Assembly: GCA_963965975.1 (NCBI GenBank)
Contig: OZ014419.1
Location: forward strand, 5,862,650-5,926,649
Direction of reading: 5' to 3'
Origin: Xestospongia bergquistia
Lineage: Eukaryota; Porifera; Demospongiae; Haplosclerida; Petrosiidae
Length of the DNA: 64,000 nt
This document shows, piece by piece, positions 42,510-55,552 of this stretch (position 1 is its first letter; every line of letters starts with the position of its first letter). The notes beneath the pieces were generated by a model. It ran no database searches. It was given only the letters and a program-made list of their open reading frames with translations, and was not told the origin of the DNA. The position numbers were made by a program, and so were the translations under genes.

Positions 42510-42806
42510 TTAATCCTGATAGCTACTAAACTTACCTCTAAATCCACTGCAGTGAACAGAAAGACTTAATATTTCTGGTCTTAGTTTTAAACAACACTGA
42601 CGTAATGTCTTTATCTCATTAGTACAAAATTCTTCCTGATAATTGTGAGCTGATGGAAAATAGGAAATACATTATATTAAATAATGATATTTACTCACTA
42701 ATAATATAACTGACTGACTACCTTGTAGACAAGCTTGGATCTTACAAGCTTCTTTCTTACACAATTTGTCAGCAAGTTTCTGCCAATTCTCTAATTCACT
42801 AGCCAT
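42510..42806 (-). CDS. CMC4: CMC4, twin CX9C mitochondrial intermembrane-space protein
   Basis: Exons 42806–42722 and 42649–42510 (74 aa if the second exon is read to its in-frame TAA; a further short splice is possible but not needed). The twin CX9C-type helices are visible: CKKEACKIQACLQ and, after a short link, CTNEIKTLRQCC, followed by VHCSGF, the same pattern as human CMC4 (68 aa). Such proteins are imported through the MIA40 pathway and act around respiratory complex assembly. The acceptor chosen (TTTTCCATCAG) keeps the LQAHNYQEEFC link, which aligns with human LQANSYMESKC. Same strand as TMEM33, 371 bp upstream of its start. Confidence 0.92.
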
Positions 42807-42894
42807 GTGGCATGGGGGTGTGGTTTAATAATTTTGTAGTCACACAATATTTTTACATCATCTAATTCTATTTTACAATAACTAAGATCTAGGT

Positions 42895-43880
42895 TTAGAA
42901 GGAAAACTTTTATGTGTAAATTTTCACGAAATTATGACTCAAAATTAACTGGTGGGCCAGTTTTGATTGCAATTAAAAATTATGTGGATTGGGAGGACAT
43001 TTTTTGGCAAAAAAGAACCATTTTAGCAACCAAAATCAACTCTTGGCTGTCACAAATGGTCAGTGGAGACCTATTATGTTTACCAAAAATGGACATCGAC
43101 TCCTCGAACTACTACTCCACTAGTAGACTGAGGCTTAATTTTACAAGAAGCAAGCCCCACCCTACATATTAGTCTCAGCCACATCCATAGGTGTGGCTCA
43201 CGAGACTACTGCAAAGCTATGCATTTTTTTTCGAGGTAAGTCACAAAGAATAGCCATATTTATCCACTCTTTTAACTTTTATTAGTCTACTTAACAAAGC
43301 TAAAGGAGGCTGTGTGGGTGTTGATTAGTTCCTAAGCCAAAATCTATACTTGTACTTTCTCAATTCTTCTACTGACTATAGTAATCATCAGTAATAAACA
43401 TCTAGTCGCTAAAGGTGTCTACTTTCCTAACCTTGATGACAAATCCTGCTGTCAGAAGTAATAATCTTTGCCACTGACTGAATATCTACTAAGGCAGTGT
43501 TCTTAATAAGACTTTGTGTGATATATCAGGCTGGACTTAAACTACTGTGTCCAATTTATACAATTGCCAAAACATTTTGACCGCACACTTTTTGCCACTC
43601 AGCATGGCGTCTTAGTTACTGTGTTCGTTTGTAACTAGAGAAAGTGACGTCATCGAATAACCTCTTTTATTTAAGTGTTCTTTATATCTAATGACAAATT
43701 TGTGTGACATATGTTACTGACCCTAAACTACTGTGACCAACTTTCTCAGTTATCAAAACATTTTGATCAATTGAACAGATGTACATAGATTTATGAGGTA
43801 TGTTATCGACTAAATTCATTGTAGTATGTATACACATCATACAGAGTATGATACAACTATACTAGTAATTATTATAAATA
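42895..43880. repeat. Upstream duplication unit of ankyrin gene A (partner 55553–56316)
   Basis: Long stretches match 55553–56316 in order: TTAGAAGGAAA, TTAACTGGTGG, TTTTAGCAACCAAAATCAA, CTGTCACAAATGGTCAGTGG, GTGTGGGTGTTGATTAGTT and ATACTTGTACTTTCTCAATTC, up to the near-identical last roughly 200 bp before each start codon. It contains an open frame at 42912–43172 that the other copy does not preserve, so no gene is called. Confidence 0.9.
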
Positions 43881-43946
43881 TATGTGTGTAGTTATGACAA
43901 CCATTACAATAATATTTTATTGAATTGTTTCATTTTGCAGTTCAAA

Positions 43947-46900
43947 ATGTCTGATAATCTCAGTCCACCTACTCTCAATCTACTAAGTAATGAACTAGAA
44001 GAAGTTGAATGTGATGAATTGGCTGTAGTCCTTAATGTGTCAGATATTGAAGATATCAGGGAACAATATCCAGGAACTGGACAATGGAAAATTGATTTCT
44101 TACAAAAATGGCTTGATGAAAAAGACACTGTACATTCATGGCGTACTGTAGCTAATGCAGTAGACAAAATCAATCCAGTAGTTGCTGAGCATATCAGAAA
44201 CAAATATTCTACTATATTAGATGATGTACTATCAAAGCCACAGCATGAAGAACATAGGATTGTAAATGATGATCAACGTCTTAACATTAACTCTGCCATT
44301 GAAGAGCAACAAGCAAGTTTGTCTAAAGACATAGTAAAAGAAATTACTCATTTTAAACATAGGTTTGTCAAGTTAGTCTCAAAAACACGGGAGTCTTTAG
44401 TAGACAGACCAAACAAACTTTTATCATTTTATCGATACTTGAAACAAGAAAAGCTATGTCACCAAATGTCAATACCAAATGAAAGTGATATCACATATGA
44501 CACATTATTTGATAAGCTACAGACCAAATGGCATTATCTCAAACATCAACTTCAAAAAATAGTTGAAATGTTTCTTTTTGACACTGACTTGCCGGATGAA
44601 GTGCAGAATTATCAAAGTGACTTAATGACATTTAAAACGTCAACAAAAATGAAAGATTTGGTCATTATTAAATCAAAAGGTAATACATCAGAAAAAGTGA
44701 AAGTAGAACTAAAAGTGCAAGGAATGTGGCTAGAGGTAACAATACAGCAGTTTGAGTTTCTGGCAAAACTCCTTTTTCAAGATTATGAAGATTTACTCAC
44801 TGACATGATTGTCAAAAGATGTAGTACTAGCATGAGTATTACATGTAGTGTGTCTAAAGAAACTGCTGACCTCATTGCACAATTAAAATATAATCATGAA
44901 GAGTTATTACTACTTGGAGTAATTTCACTAACAGTAGAATATAACACATTGTTTAGTTACAATTCAACACAAGATGACATGACATTTGACACAGCTCTAT
45001 TGAGCACTATACAGTCTGGTGGTCCTCTTCCTGTTATAGCTCTTCTTCTTCAAGTAGGTGGTAATCCTAACCTATTACCACAGTCTAGTGTAACATTGAT
45101 ATCCAAAACAAAAGGTGGCAATTCTGTTATACATGTCGCTAGTCAGTATGGTTATGCATCAGTTGTCTCTATTTTACTTAACAAAGGGGCAGATCCTAAC
45201 CTAAGTAAGAACGATGGCACAACAGCCCTTATGATAGCCAGTGAAAAAGGCCATAGTAATGTCATCCAACTATTAATAGAGAGAAACGTTCCAATAAACA
45301 TTCTGAATAAGGAAGGATTTACAGCATTTTATCTTGCCTGCATGAATGGTCACTTGTTAGTCATCTCTACCTTACTTAGTAATGGGGCAGATCCTAACCT
45401 AGCTAACAATAATGGCTTTACACCTCTTATGATAGCCAGCAAAAAAGGGCATGGTGATGTCGTCCAACTATTACTACAGAGAAACGTTCCAATAAACATC
45501 CAGGATGATGAAGGGTTCACAGCATTTATTTGTGCTAGCAAAAATGGCCACTTATCAGTCATTTCTACCTTACTTAGTAATGGGGCAGATCCTGACCTAG
45601 CTAACAAAAATGGCTTAACACCTCTTATGGTAGCCAGTGATAGTGGATATACTGATGTTGTTCGTCTTTTACTTGAGCAAAATGTTCTAACAAATACTCA
45701 GAACAACAATGGAGCAACAGCAATTGGTTTTGCCTCCCAAAATGGTCACTTGTCTCTTGTTTTTACATTACTCAACTATGGTGCTGACCCAAATCTTTCT
45801 ATGAAAAATGGAGCAACACCTTTAATGGCAGCCAGTGTAAAAGGTCATAATGATGTCGTCCAACTATTACTAGAAAGAAACGTTCCAATAAACATCCAGA
45901 GCCAAAATGGAGAAACAGCACTTTTTGGTGCCAGCCAGAATGGTCACTTAACAGTTATCTCTACCTTACTTAGCAATGGGGCAGATCCTAACCAAGCAAA
46001 GAATGATGGCACAACACCTCTTATGATTGCAAGTCTAAATGGCCATAGTGATGTCGTCCAACTGTTACTAGAGAGAAATGTTCCAGTAAGCACCCAGAAC
46101 AAAGAAGGATTCACAGCATTTTATCTTGCCTGCATGAATGATCACTTGTTAGTCATCTCTACCTTACTTAGTAATGGAGCAGATCCTAACCTAGCTAACA
46201 ATAATGGCTTTACACCTCTTATGATAGCGAGTGAAAAAGGCCATGGTGATGTCGTCCAACTATTACTAGAGAGAGATGTTCCAATAGACACCCAGGACGA
46301 GGAAGGATTCACAGCATTTTATCTTGCCTGCATGAATGATCACTTGTTAGTCATCTCTACCTTACTTAGTAATGGGGCAGATCTTAACCTAGCTATAAAT
46401 AAAGGCTATACACCTCTTATGATAGCGAGTGAAAAAGGCCATGGTGATGTCGTCCAACTATTACTAGAGAGAGATGTTCCAATAGACACCCAAAACAAGA
46501 AAGGATTCACAGCATTTTATCTTGCCTGCATGAATGGTCACTTGTTAGTCATCTCTACCTTACTTAGTAATGGGGTAGATCCTAACCTAGCTAACAATAA
46601 TGGCTTTACACCTCTTATGATAGCGAGTGAAAAAGGCCATAGTGATGTCGTCCAACTATTACTAGAGAGAGATGTTCCAATAGACACCCAAAACAAGAAA
46701 GGAGTTACAGCATTTTATCTTGCCTGCATGAATGGTCACTTGTTAGTCATCTCTACCTTACTTAGTAATGGGGCAGATCCTAACCTAGCTATGAATAATG
46801 GCTTTACACCTCTTATGATAGCCAGTGAAAAAGGCCATAGTGATGTCGTCCAACTATTACTAGAGAGAAACGTTCCAATAAACATCCAGGATGAGGAAGG

Positions 46901-49900
46901 ATTCACAGCATTTATTTGTGCTAGCAAAAATGGCCACTTATCAGTCATTTCTATCTTACTTAGTAATGGGGCAGATCCTAACCTAGCTATGAATGATGGC
47001 ACAACACCTCTTATGATAGCCAGTGCTAGTGGATATACTGATGTTGTTCATCTTTTACTTGAGCAGAATATTCTAATAAATACTCAGACCAATGATGGAG
47101 CAACAGCAATTGGTTTTGCCTCCCAAAATGGTCACTTGTCTCTTGTTTTTATATTACTTGACAATGGTGCTGACCCAAATCTTTCTATGAAAAATGGAGC
47201 AACACCTTTAATGGCAGCCAGTGAAAAAGGTCATAATGATGTTGTTCAATTATTACTCAAGAGAAAAGTTCCAGTAAATATTCATGACAGAAATGGAAGA
47301 ACAGCATTTTATTGTGCCAGCATGAATGGTCACTTATTAGTAATCTCTACTTTACTTAGTAATGGGGCAGATCCTAACCTAGCTAAAAATGATGGCACAA
47401 CACCTCTTATGATCGCCAGTCTAAATGGCCATGGTAATGTCGTCAAACTATTGCTAGAAGGAAATGTTCCAATAAACGCCCAGAATCAAAATGGAGCAAC
47501 AGCACTTTTTTGTGCCAGCCAGAATGGTCACTTATCACTAATCTCTACTTTACTTAGTAATGGGGCAGATCCTAACCTAGCTATGAATGTTGGCTTTACA
47601 CCTCTTATGATAGCGAGTGAAAAAGGCCATGGTGATGTCGTCCAACTATTACTAGAGAGAGATGTTCCAATAGACACCCAGGACGAGGAAGGATTCACAG
47701 CATTTTATCTTGCCTGCATGAATGATCACTTGTTAGTCATCTCTACCTTACTTAGTAATGGGGCAGATCTTAACCTAGCTATAAATAAAGGCTATACACC
47801 TCTTATGATAGCGAGTGAAAAAGGCCATGGTGATGTCGTCCAACTATTACTAGAGAGAGATGTTCCAATAGACACCCAAAACAAGAAAGGATTCACAGCA
47901 TTTTATCTTGCCTGCATGAATGGTCACTTGTTAGTCATCTTTACCTTACTTAGTAATGGGGCAGATCCTAACCTAGCTAACAATAATGGCTTTACACCTC
48001 TTATGATAGCGAGTGAAAAAGGCCATGGTGATGTCGTCCAATTATTACTAGAGAGAGATGTTCCAATAAACACCCAGAATAAGAAAGGATTCACAGCATT
48101 TATTTGTGCTAGCAAAAATGGCCACTTATCAGTCATTTCTATCTTACTTAGTAATGGGGCAGATCCTAACCAAGCAAAGAATGATGGCACAACACCTCTT
48201 ATGATAGCGAGTGAAAAAGGCCATAGTGATGTCGTCCAACTATTACTAGAGAGAAATGTACCAATAAACACCCAGAACAAGAAAAGAGTTACAGCATTTT
48301 ATCTTGCCTGCATGAATGGTCACTTGTTAGTCATCTCTACCTTACTTAGTAATGGGGCAGATCCTAACCTAGCTAACAATAATGGCTTTACACCTCTTAT
48401 GATAGCGAGTGAAAAAGGCCATGGTGATGTCGTCCAATTATTACTAGAGAGAGATGTTCCAATAAACACCCAGAATAAGAAAGGATTCACAGCATTTATT
48501 TGTGCTAGCAAAAATGGCCACTTATCAGTCATTTCTATCTTACTTAGTAATGGGGCAGATCCTAACCTAGCTATGAATGATGGCACAACACCTCTTATGG
48601 TAGCCAGTGATAGTGGATATACTGATGTTGTTCATCTTTTACTTGAGCAGAATGTTCTAATAAATACTCAGACCAATGATGGAGCAACAGCAATTGGTTT
48701 TGCCTCCCAAAATGGTCACTTGTCTCTTGTTTTTACATTACTCAACTATGGTGCTGACCCAAATCTTTCTATGAAAAATGGAGCAACACCTTTAATGGCA
48801 GCCAGTGTAAAAGGTCATAATGATGTCGTCCAACTATTACTAGAAAGAAACGTTCCAATAAACATCCAGAGCCAAAATGGAGAAACAGCACTTTTTGGTG
48901 CCAGCCAGAATGGTCACTTAACAGTTATCTCTACCTTACTTAGCAATGGGGCAGATCCTAACCAAGCAAAGAATGATGGCACAACACCTCTTATGATAGC
49001 GAGTGAAAAAGGCCATAGTGATGTCGTCCAACTATTACTAGAGAGAAATGTTCCAATAAACACCCAGAACAAGAAAAGAGTTACAGCATTTTATCTTGCC
49101 TGCATGAATGGTCACTTGTTAGTCATCTCTACCTTACTTAGTAATGGGGCAGATCCTAACCTAGCTAACAATAATGGCTTTACACCTCTTATGATAGCTT
49201 GTGCCAAAGGACATAACAATATTGTCAGAGATTTATTAAAGGCCCAAGTTAATATTGATCATCAAACTACTGTTGGTACTACAGCATTACACATTTCTAG
49301 TCAATATGGACATGAGTTTATTGTGATATGTTTATTAGAATGTGGTGCTAATCCACTTCTAAAAGATATGACTGGTCACACACCTCTAGATATAGCTCAT
49401 CAACATGGTCATCATAACATTGTATCACTACTTCAGGAAGCAATGTCTGGTTTACATGATGATGAAGAATCATTAGCAGGTTCTGTTGAGTCAGGTTATA
49501 CAACTGGTGGACTATCAACTGATCACTCATCAGTAGAAGACTCTGATATTGCACAAATTTCTGATCTAGAAGATGACGATTTTCTAGCAGAATGCAGTGG
49601 AATTAACAAGATAAGTGAGTCCTTTTACTGTATGTTAATATACATAGCACTACTATCTCTCTTGTGTTATGTTAGTAATGTTATATGAATAGTTATTCTG
49701 TAGCCAGTATAAGACAGATGAGTTCCAATCATTACTATCACATTTTCTTGAATAGAAGCCTCCTCCAAATAAGGCCCAGTTTGAAATTAAGGCCTGGGTA
49801 AATTGAGCCAAATAATAAAATAGAGGCCTACTTCCATTGTTTTCATCTCCTATCATGTGTCATATGATGCTTCAAAATGTGTACAAGTCTTTTAAGTTTT

Positions 49901-51885
49901 GATTTGTTTAATGTGCAAATGAAAATCCAACCAAGCTGCTATAAAAGAGTTTAGTGTGAATGTGGTTACAATGTTGCATGTGCATTAATACTGATCAAGA
50001 AATAAAGGCCTCCTTCATTTAGAGGCATCCTCTGTTTAGAGGCCCAGGCATCTAGTTGAGGAAATATAGTATACTATTATTTTCTATAACTATTTCAAGC
50101 AAAGTCTTGTGTCTGCTTTACTATAATTTTTTTAATGGTGTAGAACAAATGATGGTATCTAGTGATGTCATAGATATACAGACACTAAATGACAGTAAGT
50201 GATTACGTAATAATAATACTGTCTGTAACATATTAAATAATCTATTTTAATAGAATTTAATGAGGAGAGTGTTACCCAACAGAGAGAGTTGTTAATAGGA
50301 GAAGTTAAAGGGTATGTTTTTGTCAATGTTATTATGATATTGAGCGTCTTTTGATTTGATAGTGATAGATTGTTTAATTATCTTCAAGATGTGTATGTAG
50401 GAGACAAGAGGTCATTTCTAATACAAGGAGACAGTTCTTACCTTTTTAATTGGGAGGAGAATGGTATAATCATTAGTGTACCACAAGGCACTTTATCTCC
50501 AACAGAGACCAGTCGAGTAGAAGTGACAGTACTGGTTGGTGGACAGTTTCAATTACCTGAGGGGACAGAATTAGTCAGTGCTGTATATGGGATATCTCTG
50601 TCTAAGCCACTTCTCAAACCAGTCAAATTAGAGATTCAACATTGTCTACATCTAGTCACACAAGATGATGCAAATTGTCTGAGTTTCGCTATAGCTCCTA
50701 TAGGTTCTACACTCCCCTATCAATTCCAACTAAAGGATGAAGGACAGTTCTACCATGGCGAATCATATGGAAGTATCTGGCTTTCAAAATTTTCTTTGGT
50801 TACCTTTGTACGAAGACTATTCAGATGTTCACCTGTGTGTATATATGTAGGGAAAGTGTTTTATGAAGAAAAGAAAGTTCATGAATGGCTAATGAGATTC
50901 GTAGTTACTAAATATCTTAATGCTCTTGATAGGGTAAGAGTCAACTTTGTTGTAATCCTTTCTAATTTTTGTATTATATAATAGTATGTAAGACGATCTC
51001 TACCACAAGCCGAGGAAGGAACAAATGTAACATTTGAATTTGAAGATGAGGAAAATCAGGTTGAATTAATTATTGATCATTCTCATCATGGATGGAATAT
51101 TCGTCCTCACATAAGACCTGCAATTGTATGCCTATATTTTTGAAATTTTAATATTCTATAATTGTATAGGTATTTAAACGTGATGTTGATAAATTTGGCA
51201 TTCGACATCCATCTACTCCTTCTATTTTAATAACAATATCTGTTGACCCTAGTCTGTTCACTAAAGTTACAGAACTAGACTACACTGTTCCATTAATGGG
51301 TGTGAAAAGTAGTGTCAAAGAAATACACATTATTCGTTCTTTTAGTCCTCGTAAGAAATATTTGTATATTGTGTTGTGATTTATTTTACACTTTATAGAA
51401 CAACCACATTTAGTTGAAAGATCTATTGGAGATTTATCAGGAACAGAAACAGGTAATTAAGTTACTGTGTTGCATTCATGTCTATTTCATAAATAATGCA
51501 ATTTTAAATATTATAGTAAGTCAAGCAGAAATATTTACTTATAATTTGTCTTTCTATAGTTCAACATGAGACTCCATCAGAAATATTTAGAAAACAGATG
51601 GCTAACTTAGCTCGTGCCATCAAGTCAAGATCAAATTTTGATCAAATATTAGATAAATTTTTTAGTGAACACATCCTAACTGATACATTTGTAGATGATG
51701 TTATGAGTGTACAAAGTGATACAGCTTATCAAAGAGCCAGCAAAGTAGTTCATGAATTACATAGACAAATGAAAAGTCAGCAAGATGCTAAACAATATCT
51801 AATTGAAATTTGTGATGTATTGTATGGAGAAGATGATATTATATTAAGAGACATAGCTGTAGAAATGAAAAGAGATATACATTAG
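43947..51885 (+). CDS. Death–linker–ankyrin(about 44)–ZU5–CARD-like protein, copy A
   Basis: Exons 43947–49614, 50144–50194, 50254–50311, 50363–50933, 50985–51125, 51170–51350, 51399–51452, 51560–51885 join in phase to about 2,349 aa. Start: first ATG after a strong acceptor (CATTTTGCAG, ending 43940), implying a 5' noncoding exon. Residues about 8–90 are a Death domain (LSNELEEVECDELAVVLNVS, WKIDFLQKWLDEKDTVHSW). Residues about 120–375 are a helical module with KVELKVQGMWLEVTIQQFEF and LLLLGVISLTVEYN. Residues about 390–1830 are ankyrin repeats, then an acidic Ser-rich link, ZU5 (about 1940–2040: GIIISVPQGTLSP, LVSAVYGISLSKPLLKPVKL), a ZU5-following region (GKVFYEEKKVHEWLMRF) and a CARD-like C-terminus (DKFFSEHILTDTFVDDVMS). 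This is probably an intracellular signalling scaffold or sensor; function is inferred only from domains. Confidence 0.9.
45115..49445 (+). repeat. Ankyrin array with 99-bp unit and 198-bp dimer periodicity, copy A
   Basis: About 44 tandem 33-residue units in one exon. Two unit types alternate: one centred on (H)LSVISTLLSNGADPNLA and one on DVVQLLLERNVPINTQN, giving a 66-residue higher-order dimer. Near-identical blocks recur at distances that are exact multiples of 99 bp: 45627, 47013 and 48597 (offsets 1,386 and 2,970), and 46275 with 47661 (offset 1,386). This shows expansion by unequal exchange in whole repeats. Confidence 0.95.
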
Positions 51886-53299
51886 TGATAATTGTTGTTT
51901 TGTGATTACAGATAATTATTGTAATACAAACATCTATTTGTTGTTTATTCTAATTTTATTATGATGTGTGATTAATTTTTTGTTTGCTGAAAATTAGACC
52001 TAATAAACTACATATTTTGAGAGAATAAATCAGATCTTGCAAATTACTTTGAATATTAATAATGATGGATCACAGTTTATTTATGGGTTTCTGTAAACAC
52101 TAGTATTATAGCTTGAGTTTTTATTGAGGTTGAAACACAAAGTCTACCTAGTAAACATAAAGATATTGTCAAATCATATACTACTAGTATATGTTAACTT
52201 CAGGAAATCAAAATACAAAAAAACAGTACACAGTAAACTGTATCTCAATTACTATATATATCTCCAGTAAATAATTTTGAATACACATATTTCATGTTTT
52301 AATAGAATAACAAACAAACATTCACTTATAATAAGTAATTTTAGTTTCCATAAATATATCACCAAGGTATATACATACTTTATAGTATTACACAAATTCA
52401 TGTTCAATGATCACTACTTATTCAATAATGTATTCAAAATGGCAGTCACTAATCATTGGACTGGACTACTGTAGATATACATAATAATGTGACTTCTATC
52501 ATGGTACAGTAATGTATAAATCTGATGAAATTTTGCAAATGAAGTAAGTGAACCATTTGGATTACTTAGGTAAAGCTTAGCTGGCAGAAAAGTGTATGCG
52601 ATCTCAATATGAAATCATTGCATACTATATTGTTGGTAAATAAAGCTTTACTAGAGGTGGTACTACTATAGTTTATATAAGCTTGTTTATTATTAAACTC
52701 TGTAATGTAGTGCATGTACAAAATATTCTAACAGTATTTCTTTTTTTTAAAGTTTATAAACATGTATAAAAGAGGACACATGTAGTTCACAATGAATGTT
52801 AAAAGAATATCTTACTTAAGAATGGTTAATTTAAACAACTTTACAAAAGTTTATGCAACAAGACATACATGTGTAGTTTACAACAAATGGGCTGTTGCAC
52901 ATTTTTTAAAATTGAGTTATATAATATGTTTGATGTTGAATATCAGTATTTCCCAGAAAAATATGGGATATTGACGATAACTGAATGGATTTTATCATAC
53001 ACATTGCCTTGCCATGTTTAAACTGAACAATTCCCCAGAAGTTATTAGCCAACACTCCGTTATATTTACTTTTACTAATATACTCCAACACTAGTACTGT
53101 TCAGTTCCATGTAGAACAATTGGTCTGCTTATTATATGTATAATCAATGATTTTCAAATCTTAAGAAGTTAATTCACTATATGTTTTAACCTAAAACTTC
53201 AGTCCAGTCCAGTGATTAGTGACCACCATTCTAACTTTAACTAAACAAATTATTCATGCATAATTCCATTTTAGTTAGATTATCATTCTACAGTTCACA
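51886..53299. other. AT-rich intergenic DNA between copies A and B
   Basis: AATAAA signals near 52001 and 52024 could serve copy A. Several short open frames have no supporting features. TTTTTTTT near 52741. Confidence 0.5.
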
Positions 53300-55545
53300 A
53301 TGTCAGTCTTCCTACTCTTCATGTACTTTGTGATGAACTAGAAGAAGTAGTTGAATGAAATAAATTAGTTATTGCTCCCAAAGTGCTATATAAAGATATT
53401 AAAGGTATTGAGGGGCAGTACCGAGAACTTTGGGAACACAAAATGCGTTGCTTATAAAAATGGTTTGATCGAAGTAACACTGTATATTCATGGTGTGCTG
53501 TAGCTGATGTAGTAGATAAAATCAATCCAGCAGTTGCTGGGCATATTAGAAATAAATATACTATTATATTAGATTATGTACCATCAAATACACAATTTAT
53601 CAGCCAAAATGATGATATCATTAGTATTAATCACCACATCAACGAAGAGCAACAACCAAGCAAGAGTGAAGTTGAGATTGATCAAGTAATTGCACAAACA
53701 ATTAATGACTTTATAGATAGATTTGGTATATTAGTTGCAGAAACTCAGGCATCATTACAACAATGGCCAAATATGCTTTCACCCTTTTATTGATACTTGA
53801 AAACACTACAATTAAAAGGCAAATCATCATTACCAGATGAAGCTAATGTCACATATGACAAATTGTTTGATGTCTTAGACACTCATTGTTATTACTTCAA
53901 TGATTTTCATCTTTTCAGAATACCTCAGAACTTTCTGACACTGACTTAACTACTAAAGTACAGAAAAATCAAGAAGATTTAGTTGTTTTCAAAAGTCTAC
54001 AAAAATTAAAGATCTTGTTGTCAATATAATAAAATCAAAGCAAAACACAACAGATATGGTCAAGTGGCTGCTATAGCTTGCTAAAATGCCTTACTTATTA
54101 ATGGAACAGATCCTAACCAAGCTAAGAATGATGGTAGGACATTACTGTAGCCAGTTAGAATAATTGCTTGTCCTGTTGTTTCTACATAAATTAATAAGGG
54201 GGTAGATCCCAACCTAGCTACAAATAATGGTTTTACACCTCTTATGATAGCCAGTTTAAATGGCCATGTTAATGTTGTCTGGAGAGCAATGTTCTAATAA
54301 ACACCCAGAACCAAAATGGAACAACGGCATTTTATTGTGCCAACCAGAACGCTCACTTATTGATTATCTCTAACTTACTTAGTAATGGAGCAGATCCTAA
54401 CCTTACTAAAAGCAATGGGTGGACACCTCTTATATAAGAGGTGTCCACCCATTGCTTTTAGCATATATGATAGCTTGTGCCAAAGGATATTACAATGTTG
54501 TCAGAAATTTATTGAAGACACAAGTTAATATTGATCAATATTGGTACTACAGCATTGCACCTTTCTTGTCAATATGGACATGAGAATATTGTCAGATATT
54601 TATTAGAATGTGATGCTAATCCATTTCTAAAATATATGGCTGGTCATACACCTCTAGATATAGCTCACCAATACAGTCATCATAATATTGTATCACTACT
54701 TCGAGAAGCAAAGGCTGGTTTACATTACAATCAAGAATCATTGTCAGGTTCTGTTGAGTCAGGTTATACAAATGGTGGACTATCAACTGATCACTCGTTA
54801 GTAGAAGATTCTGATATTGGACAAATTTCTGATCTAGAAGATGATCATCAAGAGGAATGTAATGGAATTAACACAATAAGTGAATAAGATTATTGTTCAT
54901 TTCCTACTTCCAATGACCTTCCACCTCCAATCATAATCATATGTGTGTTTGAAAATGCTCATGTAAAGTCTTTCAAACTTAAAGCTGTTTAATGTGCAGA
55001 TGAAAATCAAAACAAAGAGCTTTGTGTGATGTGGTTTTAATGTTGCATGTTCATTAATACTAATCAAGTAATAAAGGCCCCCTTTCATTTTAAGGCCTGG
55101 CCAAAATACTGAATGGCCCAGGCCTACATTCAAGGAAATATGGTATATTGTTATTATTTATTCTTCCAATGGGGTCTTGTTGTTTATAATAATTATTTTT
55201 TAATGGTTTAGTACAAATGATGGTATTTAATGATGTCAATTAGTGTTAATATTCCTCAAGGCACTTTGTCTCCAATAGAGACCAGTGAAATAGAAGTAAC
55301 AACACTATATAGTTGGTGGACAATTTCAATTACCTGAGGGAACAGAATTAGTCAGTGCTGTATATGGATATCTCTGTCTAAGCCACTTCTCAAACCAGTC
55401 GGAGATCCAACAATGTTTACATTTATTTGCTCAAGATGAAGTAAATTATCTGAGTTTTGTTACAGCTCCTAATCAAAAATCTTCAGCTCCCTACCAGTTT
55501 GATCTAAGGGGACAATTTAACCTTAATGAACAGTACAATAACTGA
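53300..55545 (+). pseudogene. Decayed copy B of the Death–ankyrin–ZU5 gene
   Basis: Begins like copies A and C after an acceptor-like TTCTACAG, with Death-domain sequence interrupted early (TGA at about 53356, TAA at about 53456). Remnants of the linker module follow to about 54040. Only a few ankyrin units remain (54075–54450), partly inverted at a palindrome, then a better-kept 3' piece (54531–54887: TALHLSCQYGHENIVRYLLE ... SGSVESGYTNGGLSTDHSLV). A broken ZU5 fragment lies at about 55240–55545, missing the intervening small exons and containing frameshifts. The gene is clearly non-functional; the intact 3' ankyrin and link region may reflect more recent exchange with a neighbour. Confidence 0.9.
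54406..54461. repeat. Perfect 56-bp palindrome in copy B
   Basis: Two 28-bp arms with no spacer. The left arm begins CTAAAAGCAATGGGTGGACA and ends CTCTTAT; the right arm is its exact reverse complement, ending TTGCTTTTAG at 54461. The left arm encodes a normal ankyrin segment (SNGWTPLI), so the right arm is an inverted duplication of coding sequence at a deletion point. Confidence 0.97.
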
Positions 55546-55552
55546 GGTCTAA

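Noticed and set aside
42912-43172. 86-codon plus-strand open frame
   Set aside because: The duplicate at 55553–55855 does not keep the frame and there is no recognisable domain, so it is treated as noncoding duplicated flank.
45350-48586. Several minus-strand open frames of 85–118 codons with repeated LGSAPLLSK
   Set aside because: Antisense shadows of ankyrin repeats; they recur only because the sense repeats recur.
45115-49445. CRISPR-like direct repeats with regular spacing
   Set aside because: The period (99/198 bp) and translation match ankyrin coding units; the genome is animal, and there are no spacers.
52277-53091. Small open frames in the A–B gap
   Set aside because: AT-rich chance frames without conserved features.
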